Source of the DNA: Taibaiella sp.
GTDB lineage: Bacteria; Bacteroidota; Bacteroidia; Chitinophagales; Chitinophagaceae
Direction of reading: 5' to 3'
Assembly (NCBI GenBank): GCA_013815385.1
Contig: JACDGL010000002.1
Location: 1 to 64,000, forward strand
DNA length: 64,000 nucleotides
The notes under the pieces were generated by a model. That model saw nothing but the letters and a program-made list of their open reading frames with translations. It did no database searches and was not told the DNA's origin. The translations under genes were made by a program, and so were the position numbers. Each line of letters starts with the position of its first letter. The stretch's first letter is position 1. Positions 18,331-26,556 of the stretch are shown here, in pieces.

Positions 18331-19064
18331 GCTACCTGAAGTATATAGCGCTGATAATCGTAATTGCTCTTGCACCTGCTGCTTACGGGCAAACCAATAA
18401 GCTGCTGAAAGAAGGAAATAACTTGTACAGGGAGAAGGACTATCGCGCCGCGTCAGAGCACTACGTGCATGCTTTAAAAAATGATACCGCAAACACGGTA
18501 GCTATGTATAACCTGGGCAATACACTTTACCAGCAAAAAAGCTATGATACCGCCCGCTCCCTGCTGGGTGCCGCAGCACTACATACCAATGACAAAAACG
18601 ATCAATCAAAAGCTTATTACAACATCGGTAATACCTATATGCAGCAGCAGAAATGGGAAGAAGCTGCCAATGCCTATAAGCAGGCACTAAGGAAGAATGC
18701 TGAAGATGCGGATGCTAAATACAACTTATCGTACGCGGAGAAAAAATTAGCTGTACCACCACCCGATAAGAATAAGAAGAACGATAAGAACAAAGACAAA
18801 AAAGATCAGAACAGCGACCAGCAAAATAAGGATAAGAAAAATAAAGACCAACAGAATAAGGATAAACAGAATAAGGACCAGCAGAACAAACAGGGCAACA
18901 AAGACCAGAAAGATCAGGAGCAACACCCGCAAGGCCAGCCCAGCAAGCTATCTCAGCAACAGGCCGACCAGTTACTGAATGCATTGCAGCAGGAAGAAAA
19001 GAAACTACAGGGCAAAAAAGAAAAACAAAAAGGCACACCGGTACGGTTGCAGAAAGACTGGTAG
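18327..19064 (+). CDS. batC: TPR protein BatC
   Basis: A 245-residue secreted or membrane-anchored TPR protein. A signal peptide (YLKYIALIIVIALAPAAYGQ) is followed by three or four tetratricopeptide repeats (about 28-140; for example NTVAMYNLGNTLYQQKSYDTA, with a second copy starting KAYYNIGNTYMQQQKW). The tail is extremely rich in Lys/Asp/Asn/Gln (about 145-205, with KNKDQQNK-type repeats) and ends in a Gln/Leu segment. This is the BatC layout. It overlaps batB by 4 bp. No batD follows within the window, unlike in the classical operon. Confidence 0.88.
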   Translation: MSYLKYIALIIVIALAPAAYGQTNKLLKEGNNLYREKDYRAASEHYVHALKNDTANTVAMYNLGNTLYQQKSYDTARSLLGAAALHTNDKNDQSKAYYNIGNTYMQQQKWEEAANAYKQALRKNAEDADAKYNLSYAEKKLAVPPPDKNKKNDKNKDKKDQNSDQQNKDKKNKDQQNKDKQNKDQQNKQGNKDQKDQEQHPQGQPSKLSQQQADQLLNALQQEEKKLQGKKEKQKGTPVRLQKDW

Positions 19065-19264
19065 TATGCTACACACTGCATTTTTATTGCACAGAAATTA
19101 CCCAATGCAATACCATCTGCAATACATTACGCACACATGATACCAACATTCATTTCAAAAAATATGCGCGCTCCGAATTTAATGATTGCATAGAATAATT
19201 TTTTCTTGCCCTTGTACCTTGTCAACATCTTATCAACATCTTCAAAAAAATTATTAAAAGATTT

Positions 19265-19293
19265 TTTGTAGTAAATTTTTCTTGTTAATATTG
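19265..19293 (+). promoter_or_regulatory. Promoter TTTG-N17-TAATATTG before candidate sRNA
   Basis: TTTG at 19265-19268 and TAATATTG at 19286-19293 (seven of eight to TAnnTTTG), spacing 17 bp. The predicted start, about 19298, coincides with the first hairpin of the candidate RNA. Confidence 0.45.
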
Positions 19294-19296
19294 TGT

Positions 19297-19364
19297 AAGG
19301 ATTGTACTTACTAACCCATCCTTATATAGTCCGGCAGTTCACAACACTCGCCGGACTTTTTTTT
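19297..19364 (+). ncRNA. Candidate small RNA (two hairpins, intrinsic terminator)
   Basis: No reading frame of note covers this stretch, but it has the layout of a short independent transcript: a -33/-7 promoter pair ends at 19293, hairpin 1 is AAGGAT (19297-19302) pairing with ATCCTT (19318-19323), and hairpin 2 is a terminator stem AGTCCGGC (19328-19335) pairing with GCCGGACT (19350-19357) with eight T residues. The RNA would be about 65-70 nt. It could instead be a 5' attenuator for the following pseudouridine synthase gene at 19416. No known RNA family recognised. Confidence 0.45.
19328..19364 (+). terminator. Intrinsic terminator
   Basis: Stem of 8 bp extended by an internal AGT/ACT pair, GC-rich, followed by T8 (19357-19364). 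Strong rho-independent terminator on the + strand. Confidence 0.85.
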
Positions 19365-19415
19365 ACTACTCTCTGAAAGCCTTTCCCACAGATACATACA
19401 GCCGATCAATTTTTA

Positions 19416-20006
19416 ATGATGAAGCAGTACTATATTTTTTACAAGCCTTTCAATGTATTATCGCGATTTTCGCCTGAAGGAGAAAAACGTACCCTCGCTG
19501 ATTATTTTAACAATATTGAGAAAGATATTTATCCCGTCGGCAGACTGGACTATGATAGCGAAGGCCTACTATTACTAACAAATGATAAGCAAATAACGCA
19601 CCAGTTATTGGAGCCATCGCACGCACATCCCCGTACTTACCTTGTACAGGTAGAAGGAATGATAACACAAGACGCCATAAATAATTTACAACAGGGGGTA
19701 ATGATAAATGTGAATGGTGCACTGTATAAAACAAAACCGGCCTTAGCAGCAATACCTGACAAAGAACCTGAATTACCGGAACGCGATCCTCCTATCCGTT
19801 TCAGAAAGAATATTCCTACATCATGGGTGAAGCTAACCCTTACAGAAGGTAAAAACAGGCAGGTAAGAAAAATGACAGCTGCCACTGGCTTTCCTACATT
19901 ACGCCTGGTCAGGTACAGTGTCGGCAGTATAACAATAGATGATATAGCACCCGGCAGTTATAAAACGATGGATGAATCGGTAAAAGACCTCCTATTACGA
20001 CGCTAA
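19416..20006 (+). CDS. 23S rRNA pseudouridine synthase, RluE-like
   Basis: A 196-residue pseudouridine synthase of the RsuA/RluB/RluE family without an N-terminal S4 domain, as in RluE (modifies U2457 of 23S rRNA in E. coli). The catalytic Asp is D45 in VGRLDYDSEGLLLLTND. Further blocks: YYIFYKPFNVLSRF at the N-terminus, HPRTYLVQVEG, and LTEGKNRQVRKMTAATGFPTLRLVR. A second ATG follows the first immediately and either may be used. It lies just downstream of the terminator at 19328-19364. Confidence 0.88.
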   Translation: MMKQYYIFYKPFNVLSRFSPEGEKRTLADYFNNIEKDIYPVGRLDYDSEGLLLLTNDKQITHQLLEPSHAHPRTYLVQVEGMITQDAINNLQQGVMINVNGALYKTKPALAAIPDKEPELPERDPPIRFRKNIPTSWVKLTLTEGKNRQVRKMTAATGFPTLRLVRYSVGSITIDDIAPGSYKTMDESVKDLLLRR

Positions 20007-20082
20007 AGAGGTGTAAAGCCGATATGAATACGCATCAATATCGATCCTGCATACTTTTATCGTTAATGTCCGCAGGTATAAT

Positions 20083-20090
20083 TACTTTTG
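20083..20090 (+). promoter_or_regulatory. Bacteroidota -7 box (TACTTTTG) before adk
   Basis: Perfect TAnnTTTG match 24 bp before the adk start codon; no clean TTG at -33. Confidence 0.45.
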
Positions 20091-20114
20091 TAACGTTAAA
20101 GTTATTTTTGATCT

Positions 20115-20696
20115 ATGTTTAATTTGATATTGTTTGGCCCTCCGGGGAGCGGAAAGGGTACGCAATCTGCAAATATTGTACGAAGTTATAAACTGGAGCA
20201 CATATCCACAGGCGACCTTCTTCGCGAAGAAGTAAGCCAGCAAACACCACTTGGTGTAGAAGCTAAAAAATATATGGACCAGGGCCTGCTGGTACCTGAT
20301 GAGGTGGTAATAGGAATGATCAGCAGCAAGATAGATGAGCGCCACGGTGCAAGGGGTTTTATCTTCGATGGCTTTCCACGTACTGCCGCGCAGGCAGAAG
20401 CGCTCGATAAGCTGGTGGAGTTTAAAAATACCGAGATAACGCTGATGCTTTCTCTGGAAGTACCGGAGGCTGATCTGATAAAAAGGCTGGTAGGCCGGGG
20501 TATATCATCGGGCAGAAGTGATGACAATGAAGAAGTGATCACAAAAAGGATAAAAGAATATCATTCCAAAACAACCCCTGTAGCCGCACATTATAACGCG
20601 CAGGGAAAGCTGGAGCATATAAAGGGAGACAGTTCGATAGAACAAACATTTAAGCTGCTGGCTAAACACATAGATAAATATTTGCTGCCTGAATAG
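20115..20696 (+). CDS. adk: Adenylate kinase
   Basis: A 193-residue adenylate kinase (ATP + AMP to 2 ADP). The P-loop GPPGSGKGT is at 8-16, the AMP-site region STGDLLREE near 32-40, and FDGFPRT near 83-89. The LID between [13 protein letters not shown] and RIKEY is short and lacks the four-Cys zinc site, so this is the short-lid form. Its stop TAG shares the G with the GTG start of obgE, so the two genes are coupled. Confidence 0.96.
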   Translation: MFNLILFGPPGSGKGTQSANIVRSYKLEHISTGDLLREEVSQQTPLGVEAKKYMDQGLLVPDEVVIGMISSKIDERHGARGFIFDGFPRTAAQAEALDKLVEFKNTEITLMLSLEVPEADLIKRLVGRGISSGRSDDNEEVITKRIKEYHSKTTPVAAHYNAQGKLEHIKGDSSIEQTFKLLAKHIDKYLLPE

Positions 20697-21691
20697 TGGA
20701 GAAAGGAAACTTTGTTGATTACATAAGAATATTCTGCAGATCCGGGAAGGGTGGTGCTGGAAGCGCCCATTTTGCGCGCACTAAGTTCAAAGCAATGGCC
20801 GGCCCTGATGGCGGCGATGGTGGCCGAGGCGGACATATAATACTACGGGGCAGCTTTCAGCAATGGACATTGCTGCATCTGCGCTACTACAAAAACGTAC
20901 TGGCAGAAGATGGCGAGAATGGCAGCAAGAATAACTGCACCGGCCACGATGGTAAGGATATAATAATAGAAGTACCACTGGGTACCATAGCCCGCGATGA
21001 AGAAACAGGTGAGCTACAGGCAGAGGTGCTGGAAGACGGGCAGGAAATAATATGGGTACCGGGAGGCCGCGGCGGGCTTGGCAATACCAACTTTAAGACT
21101 TCTACCAATCAGGCCCCTGAATATTCGCAGCCCGGCGAGATGGGAACCGAAGGCTGGAAGCTGCTGGAATTAAAAATACTGGCAGATGTGGGTCTTGTAG
21201 GGTTTCCTAATGCAGGCAAGTCTACCCTGCTATCTGTAGTAAGTGCAGCAAAGCCAAAAATAGCCAATTACGCATTTACTACATTGATACCACAGCTGGG
21301 TATTGTGTCTTATAAGGACAGTGCTTCATTCTGCATGGCCGATCTGCCGGGCATAATAGAAGGCGCTGCTGAGGGCAAAGGGCTGGGGCACCGCTTTCTG
21401 CGCCATATAGAACGCAATGCGGTACTGCTGTTCATGATACCGGCCGATAGTAAAGACCATGCGCAGGAATTTGAAGTACTGCTAAATGAACTGAAACAAT
21501 ACAATCCTGAACTGCTCCATAAAAGAATGCTTATAGCCATAAGCAAAAGCGACATGCTGGATAATGAGCTTAAGGAAGCAATAAGTGCCACCATGCCTAA
21601 ACACATTCCCCATCTGTTTATTTCATCTGCCGCTTACCAGGGTATTGATGAACTGAAAGATGAACTCTGGAAAGCCCTGAACGATAAATAG
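20696..21691 (+). CDS. obgE: GTPase Obg/CgtA
   Basis: A 331-residue Obg GTPase involved in late 50S ribosome assembly. The Gly-rich Obg fold covers about 1-160 ([43 protein letters not shown]). The G domain follows with G1 GFPNAGKS at 169-176, a G3 DLPG motif and G4-like SKSD. There is no C-terminal OCT extension. Translation starts at GTG 20696, one base overlapping the adk stop. This start gives [12 protein letters not shown], matching the family. Confidence 0.95.
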   Translation: MEKGNFVDYIRIFCRSGKGGAGSAHFARTKFKAMAGPDGGDGGRGGHIILRGSFQQWTLLHLRYYKNVLAEDGENGSKNNCTGHDGKDIIIEVPLGTIARDEETGELQAEVLEDGQEIIWVPGGRGGLGNTNFKTSTNQAPEYSQPGEMGTEGWKLLELKILADVGLVGFPNAGKSTLLSVVSAAKPKIANYAFTTLIPQLGIVSYKDSASFCMADLPGIIEGAAEGKGLGHRFLRHIERNAVLLFMIPADSKDHAQEFEVLLNELKQYNPELLHKRMLIAISKSDMLDNELKEAISATMPKHIPHLFISSAAYQGIDELKDELWKALNDK

Positions 21692-21745
21692 TAGTTTGGC
21701 ACAATACTTATGAGTATTACATTTAGTAATTACTGATAATACAGC

Positions 21746-22414
21746 ATGAATATAAACACTAACAGGGTAGAGTCTTTCAGTGATGGGGTCATCTCCATTA
21801 TCATTACTATAATGGTGTTCAATATAAAATTTCCCAGGGTAAAGACACCATATACTTCTGCTGAGCTGCATGCAGGGCTGATGGTAGTAGCGCCTAATCT
21901 AATTACTTATCTGTTCAGCTTCCTTGTAATAGGTATTCTGTGGCTCAACCATCACCATATTTACCTTATGCTACAGAAAGTAGATGAAAAGCTTATGTGG
22001 CTGAACCTGCATTTTTTATTTTGGATCAGCCTTATCCCATTCCCTACTTCCATGTTGGGTGGCAATCCTTTCCTGCCGGAATCTGCAGCTATCTATGGGG
22101 GCATCCTTTTCATGAGCGCATTTTCCTTTACCATCATGCGCACTTATGCTATGCGGCACGCATTGATGCATAATGACAATAAAGTAATGGAAAAGAAAAT
22201 AAAACTCGTAAACAATAAAGCAAAGCTGAAAAACTATATAGGAATGGCAGCTTACTTCTTATCTATGCCAATGGCATACATTTCTGTATATATTTCGTTC
22301 GTTTGTTTTATCATCCCCCCTATTCTGTTTTTTATACCTGATGGCATTGACGACGAGGTGGTTGCAGAACAAATAGCAGAGATCAATACGAATGCTTCAA
22401 ACACACCGTTATGA
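21746..22414 (+). CDS. TMEM175/DUF1211 potassium channel-like protein
   Basis: A 222-residue membrane protein with the TMEM175 signature RVESFSDGVISIIITIMVF at the start of TM1, where the F-S-D motif orders the channel pore. About six hydrophobic segments are seen (TM1 14-30, then about 47-66, 77-98, 106-125, 160-178 and 181-199). Bacterial members form tetrameric K+-permeable channels. HLNHHH-like residues follow TM2 (WLNHHHIY). It is followed at once by the rhodanese gene. Confidence 0.85.
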   Translation: MNINTNRVESFSDGVISIIITIMVFNIKFPRVKTPYTSAELHAGLMVVAPNLITYLFSFLVIGILWLNHHHIYLMLQKVDEKLMWLNLHFLFWISLIPFPTSMLGGNPFLPESAAIYGGILFMSAFSFTIMRTYAMRHALMHNDNKVMEKKIKLVNNKAKLKNYIGMAAYFLSMPMAYISVYISFVCFIIPPILFFIPDGIDDEVVAEQIAEINTNASNTPL

Positions 22415-22418
22415 TCTT

Positions 22419-22715
22419 ATGCGGCATCTTACACCTCAAGAATTAAAAGCACAGATTTCTACAGATCCTGAAGTGTTGCTGATAGATGTACGCGAACCAT
22501 GGGAACATGAAGCCTATAGTATAGGTGGAACCCTGATACCATTAGGAGATATAAATGTGCGGATGAATGAAATACCTAAAGATAAGACCGTAATTGTTTA
22601 TTGCGAGAAGGGCATCCGTAGCGTAATAGCTATCCAGCGACTGGAAGCCGCCGGTTTTACAAACCTGTGTAACCTTACCGGTGGCATGAAGGCATGGCGG
22701 GGTTCAGTGGAATGA
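22419..22715 (+). CDS. Rhodanese-like domain protein
   Basis: A single rhodanese domain of 98 residues with start at 22419 (MRHLTPQELKAQ). The block LIDVREPWEHEAYSIGG is followed by the active-site loop C62-EKGIRS and C-terminal LTGGMKAWRG. It has the CxxGxRS loop of sulfurtransferases. Single-domain proteins like this move sulfane sulfur or act as GlpE/PspE-type enzymes; substrate unknown. The frame opens at 22392 within the previous gene, but the start after that gene's stop is more sensible. Confidence 0.88.
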   Translation: MRHLTPQELKAQISTDPEVLLIDVREPWEHEAYSIGGTLIPLGDINVRMNEIPKDKTVIVYCEKGIRSVIAIQRLEAAGFTNLCNLTGGMKAWRGSVE

Positions 22716-22716
22716 T

Positions 22717-23436
22717 TTATTCCTCTGCCTTTAGTTTTTCCAATGCATGGCGTGCGGCTACCTGGCCTGCTTCTTTTTTATTATACCCGGTACCACTCGC
22801 TATCAGTTGCCCATCTATCATTATCCCAACAGTAAACAGCTTGCGCGAGCCATCCATTTTCTCGTCCATAGTATCAAAGGTGATTGTATTATTATTCCTT
22901 TGTGCCCAGCTCAGTATTTTATTCTTATAGTTGGTGTCAGTACTTTCCATCACCTCTATATCTATGTAGGGCTTCAGTATCTGCTTCAGTATAAATTTTC
23001 GGGTCTTAATAAATCCCTGGTCCAGGTACACTGCGCCTATCAGGGCTTCCAGTGCGTTGCCAAATATATGGCTGCGGCTCAGGCCGCGGTCATTCTTATT
23101 ATACTGTACCAGTTTGTGAAGGCCCATGCGCAGGGCTACGTTATTCATCGTTTCTCGCCGTACTATACGAGACCGTAGTTCAGTAAGGTAGCCTTCGGGC
23201 TGGTAGGGGTAACGCTTAAAGAGGTATTCTGCTACTATAGCGCCAAGTATTGCATCTCCAAGAAATTCAAGCCGTTCATTATTATCCTCCACCTCATCCA
23301 GCTGCGACCGATGCATGAGGGCTATCTCATAAAAACGCAGGTGCTTTGGTATATATCCCAGCAGGTGCTCCAGTTGCAGCAGCAATTGCCTATTGGAGGA
23401 AAAGAGGGTTAAGATGCGTGAAACAAGACGCTGCAA
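22717..23436 (-). CDS. rnc: Ribonuclease III
   Basis: A 239-residue RNase III. The signature NERLEFLGD is at 53-61 with E54, E57 and D61 at metal-site positions. The second site reads FGNALEALIGAVYLD at 125-139, so the residue matching E. coli D114 is N127 while E130 is kept. The C-terminal dsRNA-binding domain (about 168-238) ends KKEAGQVAARHALEKLKAEE. It processes rRNA precursors and other double-stranded RNAs. It follows fabF directly (2-bp gap), giving acpP-fabF-rnc, a conserved order in Bacteroidota. Confidence 0.95.
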   Translation of the reverse strand: MQRLVSRILTLFSSNRQLLLQLEHLLGYIPKHLRFYEIALMHRSQLDEVEDNNERLEFLGDAILGAIVAEYLFKRYPYQPEGYLTELRSRIVRRETMNNVALRMGLHKLVQYNKNDRGLSRSHIFGNALEALIGAVYLDQGFIKTRKFILKQILKPYIDIEVMESTDTNYKNKILSWAQRNNNTITFDTMDEKMDGSRKLFTVGIMIDGQLIASGTGYNKKEAGQVAARHALEKLKAEE

Positions 23437-23437
23437 A

Positions 23438-24697
23438 TTATGGCTGGTATTTTTTGAAAATCACCGAGGCGTTATGGCCGCCAAAGCCAAAAGTATTACT
23501 AAGCGCTGCGTTAATGATACGCTGCTGCGGTTTGTGGAAAGTAAAGTTAAGATTAGGGTTGATGGCAGGATCATCTGTAAAATGATTGATGGTAGGGGGT
23601 ACCACTCCATGCATAATAGAAAGAATGCTGGCAATAGCTTCTATAGCACCGGCAGCACCCAGCAGATGCCCGGTCATCGACTTTGTAGAGCTTATGTTCA
23701 ATTTGTAAGCATGCTCGCCAAATACCTTTTCAATAGCTGCCACCTCGCTTATATCTCCAAGCGGGGTAGATGTGCCGTGTACATTTATGTAATCTATATC
23801 CTCAGGCTGCATTCCTGCATCTTCCAGGGCGTTTTTCATTACATTGATAACGCCCAGGCCTTCAGGGTGCGGGGCGGTAAGATGGTAAGCATCAGCACTT
23901 AGTCCGCCACCTGCTAGCTCCACCAGTATATTGGCACCGCGCCTTTTGGCGTGTTCGTATTCTTCCAGTATTATAGCGCCGGCACCTTCACCCAGTACAA
24001 AACCATCGCGGTTCAGGTCAAAGGGGCGGCTGGCTGTTTTAGGATCATCATTGCGCTCAGAGAGTGCCTTCATAGCATTAAAGCCACCTACACCAGCTTC
24101 GGTAATAACAGCTTCGGAGCCACCAGTAATGATCGCATCGGCTTTGCCAAGGCGTATCAGGTTCAGGCCATCGAAAAGACTGTTGGTAGAGGAGGCGCAA
24201 GCGCTTACAGTAGCATAGTTAGGGCCTCTGAAACCATACCGCATAGATATATGCCCGGCGGCTATATCCAATATCATCTTAGGTATGAAGAATGGATTGA
24301 AGCGTGGGGTGCCATCACCCGCAAAGTAACCCTTCATTTCCTCAATAAAAGTGATCATACCACCTATACCCGAAGCCCAGATGACGCCCACCCTATCGTG
24401 GTTGATGCCTTCCTGGTCCAGCCCGGCATGCTTTACTGCCTGGTCGGCGGTAGCTACTGCCAGTTGAGAGAACCTGTCGAGTTTACGGGCTTCTTTCCGG
24501 TCAAAATAATTTTCCGGTTTATAATCCTTCAGCTCACAGGCAAAACGGGTCTTGAACTTGCTGGCATCGAACTGCTTAATGAAATCAGCGCCCGATACCC
24601 CATTAACCAATCCGTTCCAGTAGTCCGAAACGGTATTGCCTAAAGGTGTCAGGGCGCCTATACCGGTTACGACAACGCGCTTTAGCGGTAAATTCAT
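23438..24697 (-). CDS. fabF: Beta-ketoacyl-ACP synthase II
   Basis: A 419-residue condensing enzyme of type II fatty acid synthesis. The catalytic triad is visible: C167 in TVSACASS, H307 in NVHGTSTPLGD and H344 in KSMTGHLLGAAGA. N-terminal VVVTGIGALTPLGN is standard. It extends acyl-ACP with malonyl-ACP. It lies between acpP (29 bp upstream) and rnc. Confidence 0.97.
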   Translation of the reverse strand: MNLPLKRVVVTGIGALTPLGNTVSDYWNGLVNGVSGADFIKQFDASKFKTRFACELKDYKPENYFDRKEARKLDRFSQLAVATADQAVKHAGLDQEGINHDRVGVIWASGIGGMITFIEEMKGYFAGDGTPRFNPFFIPKMILDIAAGHISMRYGFRGPNYATVSACASSTNSLFDGLNLIRLGKADAIITGGSEAVITEAGVGGFNAMKALSERNDDPKTASRPFDLNRDGFVLGEGAGAIILEEYEHAKRRGANILVELAGGGLSADAYHLTAPHPEGLGVINVMKNALEDAGMQPEDIDYINVHGTSTPLGDISEVAAIEKVFGEHAYKLNISSTKSMTGHLLGAAGAIEAIASILSIMHGVVPPTINHFTDDPAINPNLNFTFHKPQQRIINAALSNTFGFGGHNASVIFKKYQP

Positions 24698-24726
24698 TGA
24701 AACAATTCTGTGTTCTGGTGATTTAA

Positions 24727-24963
24727 TTACTTTACGTGCTCTTCCAGGTAAGAAATAGCCTGGCCAACTGTAGTGATGGTTTCTGCCTGTTCATCAGGGA
24801 TAGAGATGTTGAATTCTTTTTCGAATTCCATTATCAGTTCTACTGTATCCAGAGAATCGGCACCAAGATCATTGGTAAAGCTGGCTTCAGGAGTAACTTC
24901 AGATTCGTCAACACCCAGTTTGTCCACGATGATTTTCTTTACGCGATTTGCAATTTCAGACAT
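24727..24963 (-). CDS. acpP: Acyl carrier protein
   Basis: A 78-residue ACP. The phosphopantetheine site is S37 in the [11 protein letters not shown] motif. The protein is acidic and four-helical, with the usual C-terminus [10 protein letters not shown]. First gene of the acpP-fabF-rnc operon. Confidence 0.97.
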   Translation of the reverse strand: MSEIANRVKKIIVDKLGVDESEVTPEASFTNDLGADSLDTVELIMEFEKEFNISIPDEQAETITTVGQAISYLEEHVK

Positions 24964-24985
24964 GGCTAATGCTTTTAATTTGGTG

Positions 24986-24993
24986 CAAAAATA
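24986..24993 (-). promoter_or_regulatory. -7 box (TATTTTTG) before acpP
   Basis: On the minus strand a TATTTTTG octamer lies 23 bp before the acpP start. The -33 element is not obvious. Confidence 0.4.
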
Positions 24994-25194
24994 TACTTTT
25001 TGGGATAACGGGAAAGAGAATAAAAATTTAATTCTAAAATACCTTTCAATACTACGATAATATTATGAATAATTAAAACGCGTTTAGCCTGTTTGTATCA
25101 TTTAATCTGTGATTTACACAACCTCGGGTTCAGGACTTCATCAAATATAATAAATGGCATGTTGTTATTGTATTAATAATGCTGTTGAAGTTGT

Positions 25195-25202
25195 TACTTT
25201 TG
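25195..25202 (+). promoter_or_regulatory. -7 box (TACTTTTG) before lepB copy 1
   Basis: Perfect TAnnTTTG match 28 bp before the first signal peptidase gene. Candidate TTG elements lie upstream but at about 24 bp spacing. Confidence 0.45.
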
Positions 25203-25230
25203 GCAGTAATTAATAATACAAATCATTGTT

Positions 25231-26415
25231 ATGGCCCTTTCACTAAGAAGGAAGACAGATAAACCAAAAAAGAAGAAACCAGTGTGGCGCGAATGGCTGG
25301 ATGCAGCTTTATTTGCAATAATAGCAGCTACCATCATCCGTACTTTTTTTATAGAAGCCTATACCATACCTACCGGTTCTATGGAGGGCAGCCTATTGGT
25401 AAACGATTTTCTTTTTGTGAGCAAGATGTCGTACGGGCCACGCGTCCCTATGACCCCCCTGGCCATACCATTGGTACATAACTCCTTATTTGGCAACAAA
25501 TCGTACACCGAGGCAGTACAATGGAAATATCACCGCCTGCCCGGCTTTGGGCATGTAGAGCGCTATGATGTGGTGGTATTTAATTACCCCGGCGGCGATA
25601 CGGTTATGGAAGAGCGCCCCGGCGACGATTATTATACCGCACTGAAAGGCGAGTTCAATAATGATCGGGAGCTGATGAAAAGCCGGTTTACAGTTATAAC
25701 CCGCCCGGTAGATAAAAAAGAGAATTACATAAAACGGTGCATGGGTGTGCCCGGCGATAAGTTGGAGGTAAGAAATACGGTGGTGTATGTAAATGACAAG
25801 CCCGCCCAAACCTACCCGCATCAGAAATTCCTCTATTCTGTAAAGACAAAAAGCTTTGGCATCTCAGAAGATTTCATGGAAGAGAATAATATAGACCGAT
25901 ATCCTGGTGGTAGTGATATTTATTATCTTGAAAATGACCAGGTAGATATGGTAAGGGCTTTGCTATCTGTTGATTCTGTAAAACAGGTCATCCTGCCTCC
26001 CGGCGTATTTGAGGGTGATGATGTATATCCTCAGGATCCTGCCCACTTTGCCTGGAACAGGGATAACTATGGTCCCATTACCTTACCAAAGGCGGGTACC
26101 ACCGTGCAGCTATCGCCTGAAAACATAGCGCTGTACAGAAGAGTGATCCGTAATTATGAGGGAAATATGCTGGAAGAGCGCGATGGTAAAATATTGATCA
26201 ACGGGCAGGTAGCTACCAGCTATACCTTTAAAATGAATTACTACTGGATGATGGGTGATAACAGGCATAACTCGCTCGATTCCCGCTACTGGGGTTTTGT
26301 ACCGGAAGATCATATAGTGGGTAAGGCGTGGTTTGTGTGGTTCAGTTATAAAAATACCATCAGCCACATACGCTGGAGCAGGTTGTTCCACGGCATTCAC
26401 TCACTCGAAAACTAA
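25231..26415 (+). CDS. lepB: Signal peptidase I, copy 1
   Basis: A 394-residue signal peptidase I that cleaves secretory leader peptides at the outer face of the inner membrane. One N-terminal membrane segment (about 24-43) precedes the catalytic Ser, S50 in YTIPTGSMEGSLLVND. The general base is K168 in ENYIKRCMGVPGDKLEV. Box E, MMGDNRHNSLDSRYWGFVP, is near the C-terminus. Between them lies a large insertion typical of Bacteroidota enzymes. The protein ends IHSLEN. A terminator at 26434 separates it from a close paralogue. Confidence 0.95.
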   Translation: MALSLRRKTDKPKKKKPVWREWLDAALFAIIAATIIRTFFIEAYTIPTGSMEGSLLVNDFLFVSKMSYGPRVPMTPLAIPLVHNSLFGNKSYTEAVQWKYHRLPGFGHVERYDVVVFNYPGGDTVMEERPGDDYYTALKGEFNNDRELMKSRFTVITRPVDKKENYIKRCMGVPGDKLEVRNTVVYVNDKPAQTYPHQKFLYSVKTKSFGISEDFMEENNIDRYPGGSDIYYLENDQVDMVRALLSVDSVKQVILPPGVFEGDDVYPQDPAHFAWNRDNYGPITLPKAGTTVQLSPENIALYRRVIRNYEGNMLEERDGKILINGQVATSYTFKMNYYWMMGDNRHNSLDSRYWGFVPEDHIVGKAWFVWFSYKNTISHIRWSRLFHGIHSLEN

Positions 26416-26433
26416 ATTGATGAACCTACAAAG

Positions 26434-26458
26434 ATGCCCCGCTTGAGGGGCATTTTTG
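26434..26458 (+). terminator. Intrinsic terminator after lepB copy 1
   Basis: ATGCCCC (26434-26440) pairs with GGGGCAT (26447-26453), loop of six, followed by a T-rich run. Sits between the two signal peptidase genes, so each probably has its own promoter. Confidence 0.85.
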
Positions 26459-26556
26459 TTTTAGGTCGTTTCTGATTGTTAAAAAAATATAAAACTCGAT
26501 AGCCCAGACAATAAAATGACAAGTGCTCCTGTTACTTTGAAACTAAATTTTATCCT

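Larger units (their letters stand above)
19065..19415. other. Intergenic gap with sRNA candidate and AT-rich repeats
   Basis: A 351-bp gap between batC and the pseudouridine synthase gene. Its first half shows nothing clear. It then holds two DnaA-box-like nonamers (TTGTCAACA at 19219 and TTATCAACA at 19230, 11 bp apart), an A/T-rich run, a promoter-like pair and two hairpins ending in a T-run (listed separately). Confidence 0.6.

Noticed and set aside
19219-19390. Possible replication origin: DnaA-box-like TTGTCAACA, TTATCAACA and TTTCCCACA in an AT-rich gap
   Set aside because: Only imperfect boxes, no dnaA nearby, no change of coding strand around it; a sRNA promoter explains part of the AT-rich run.
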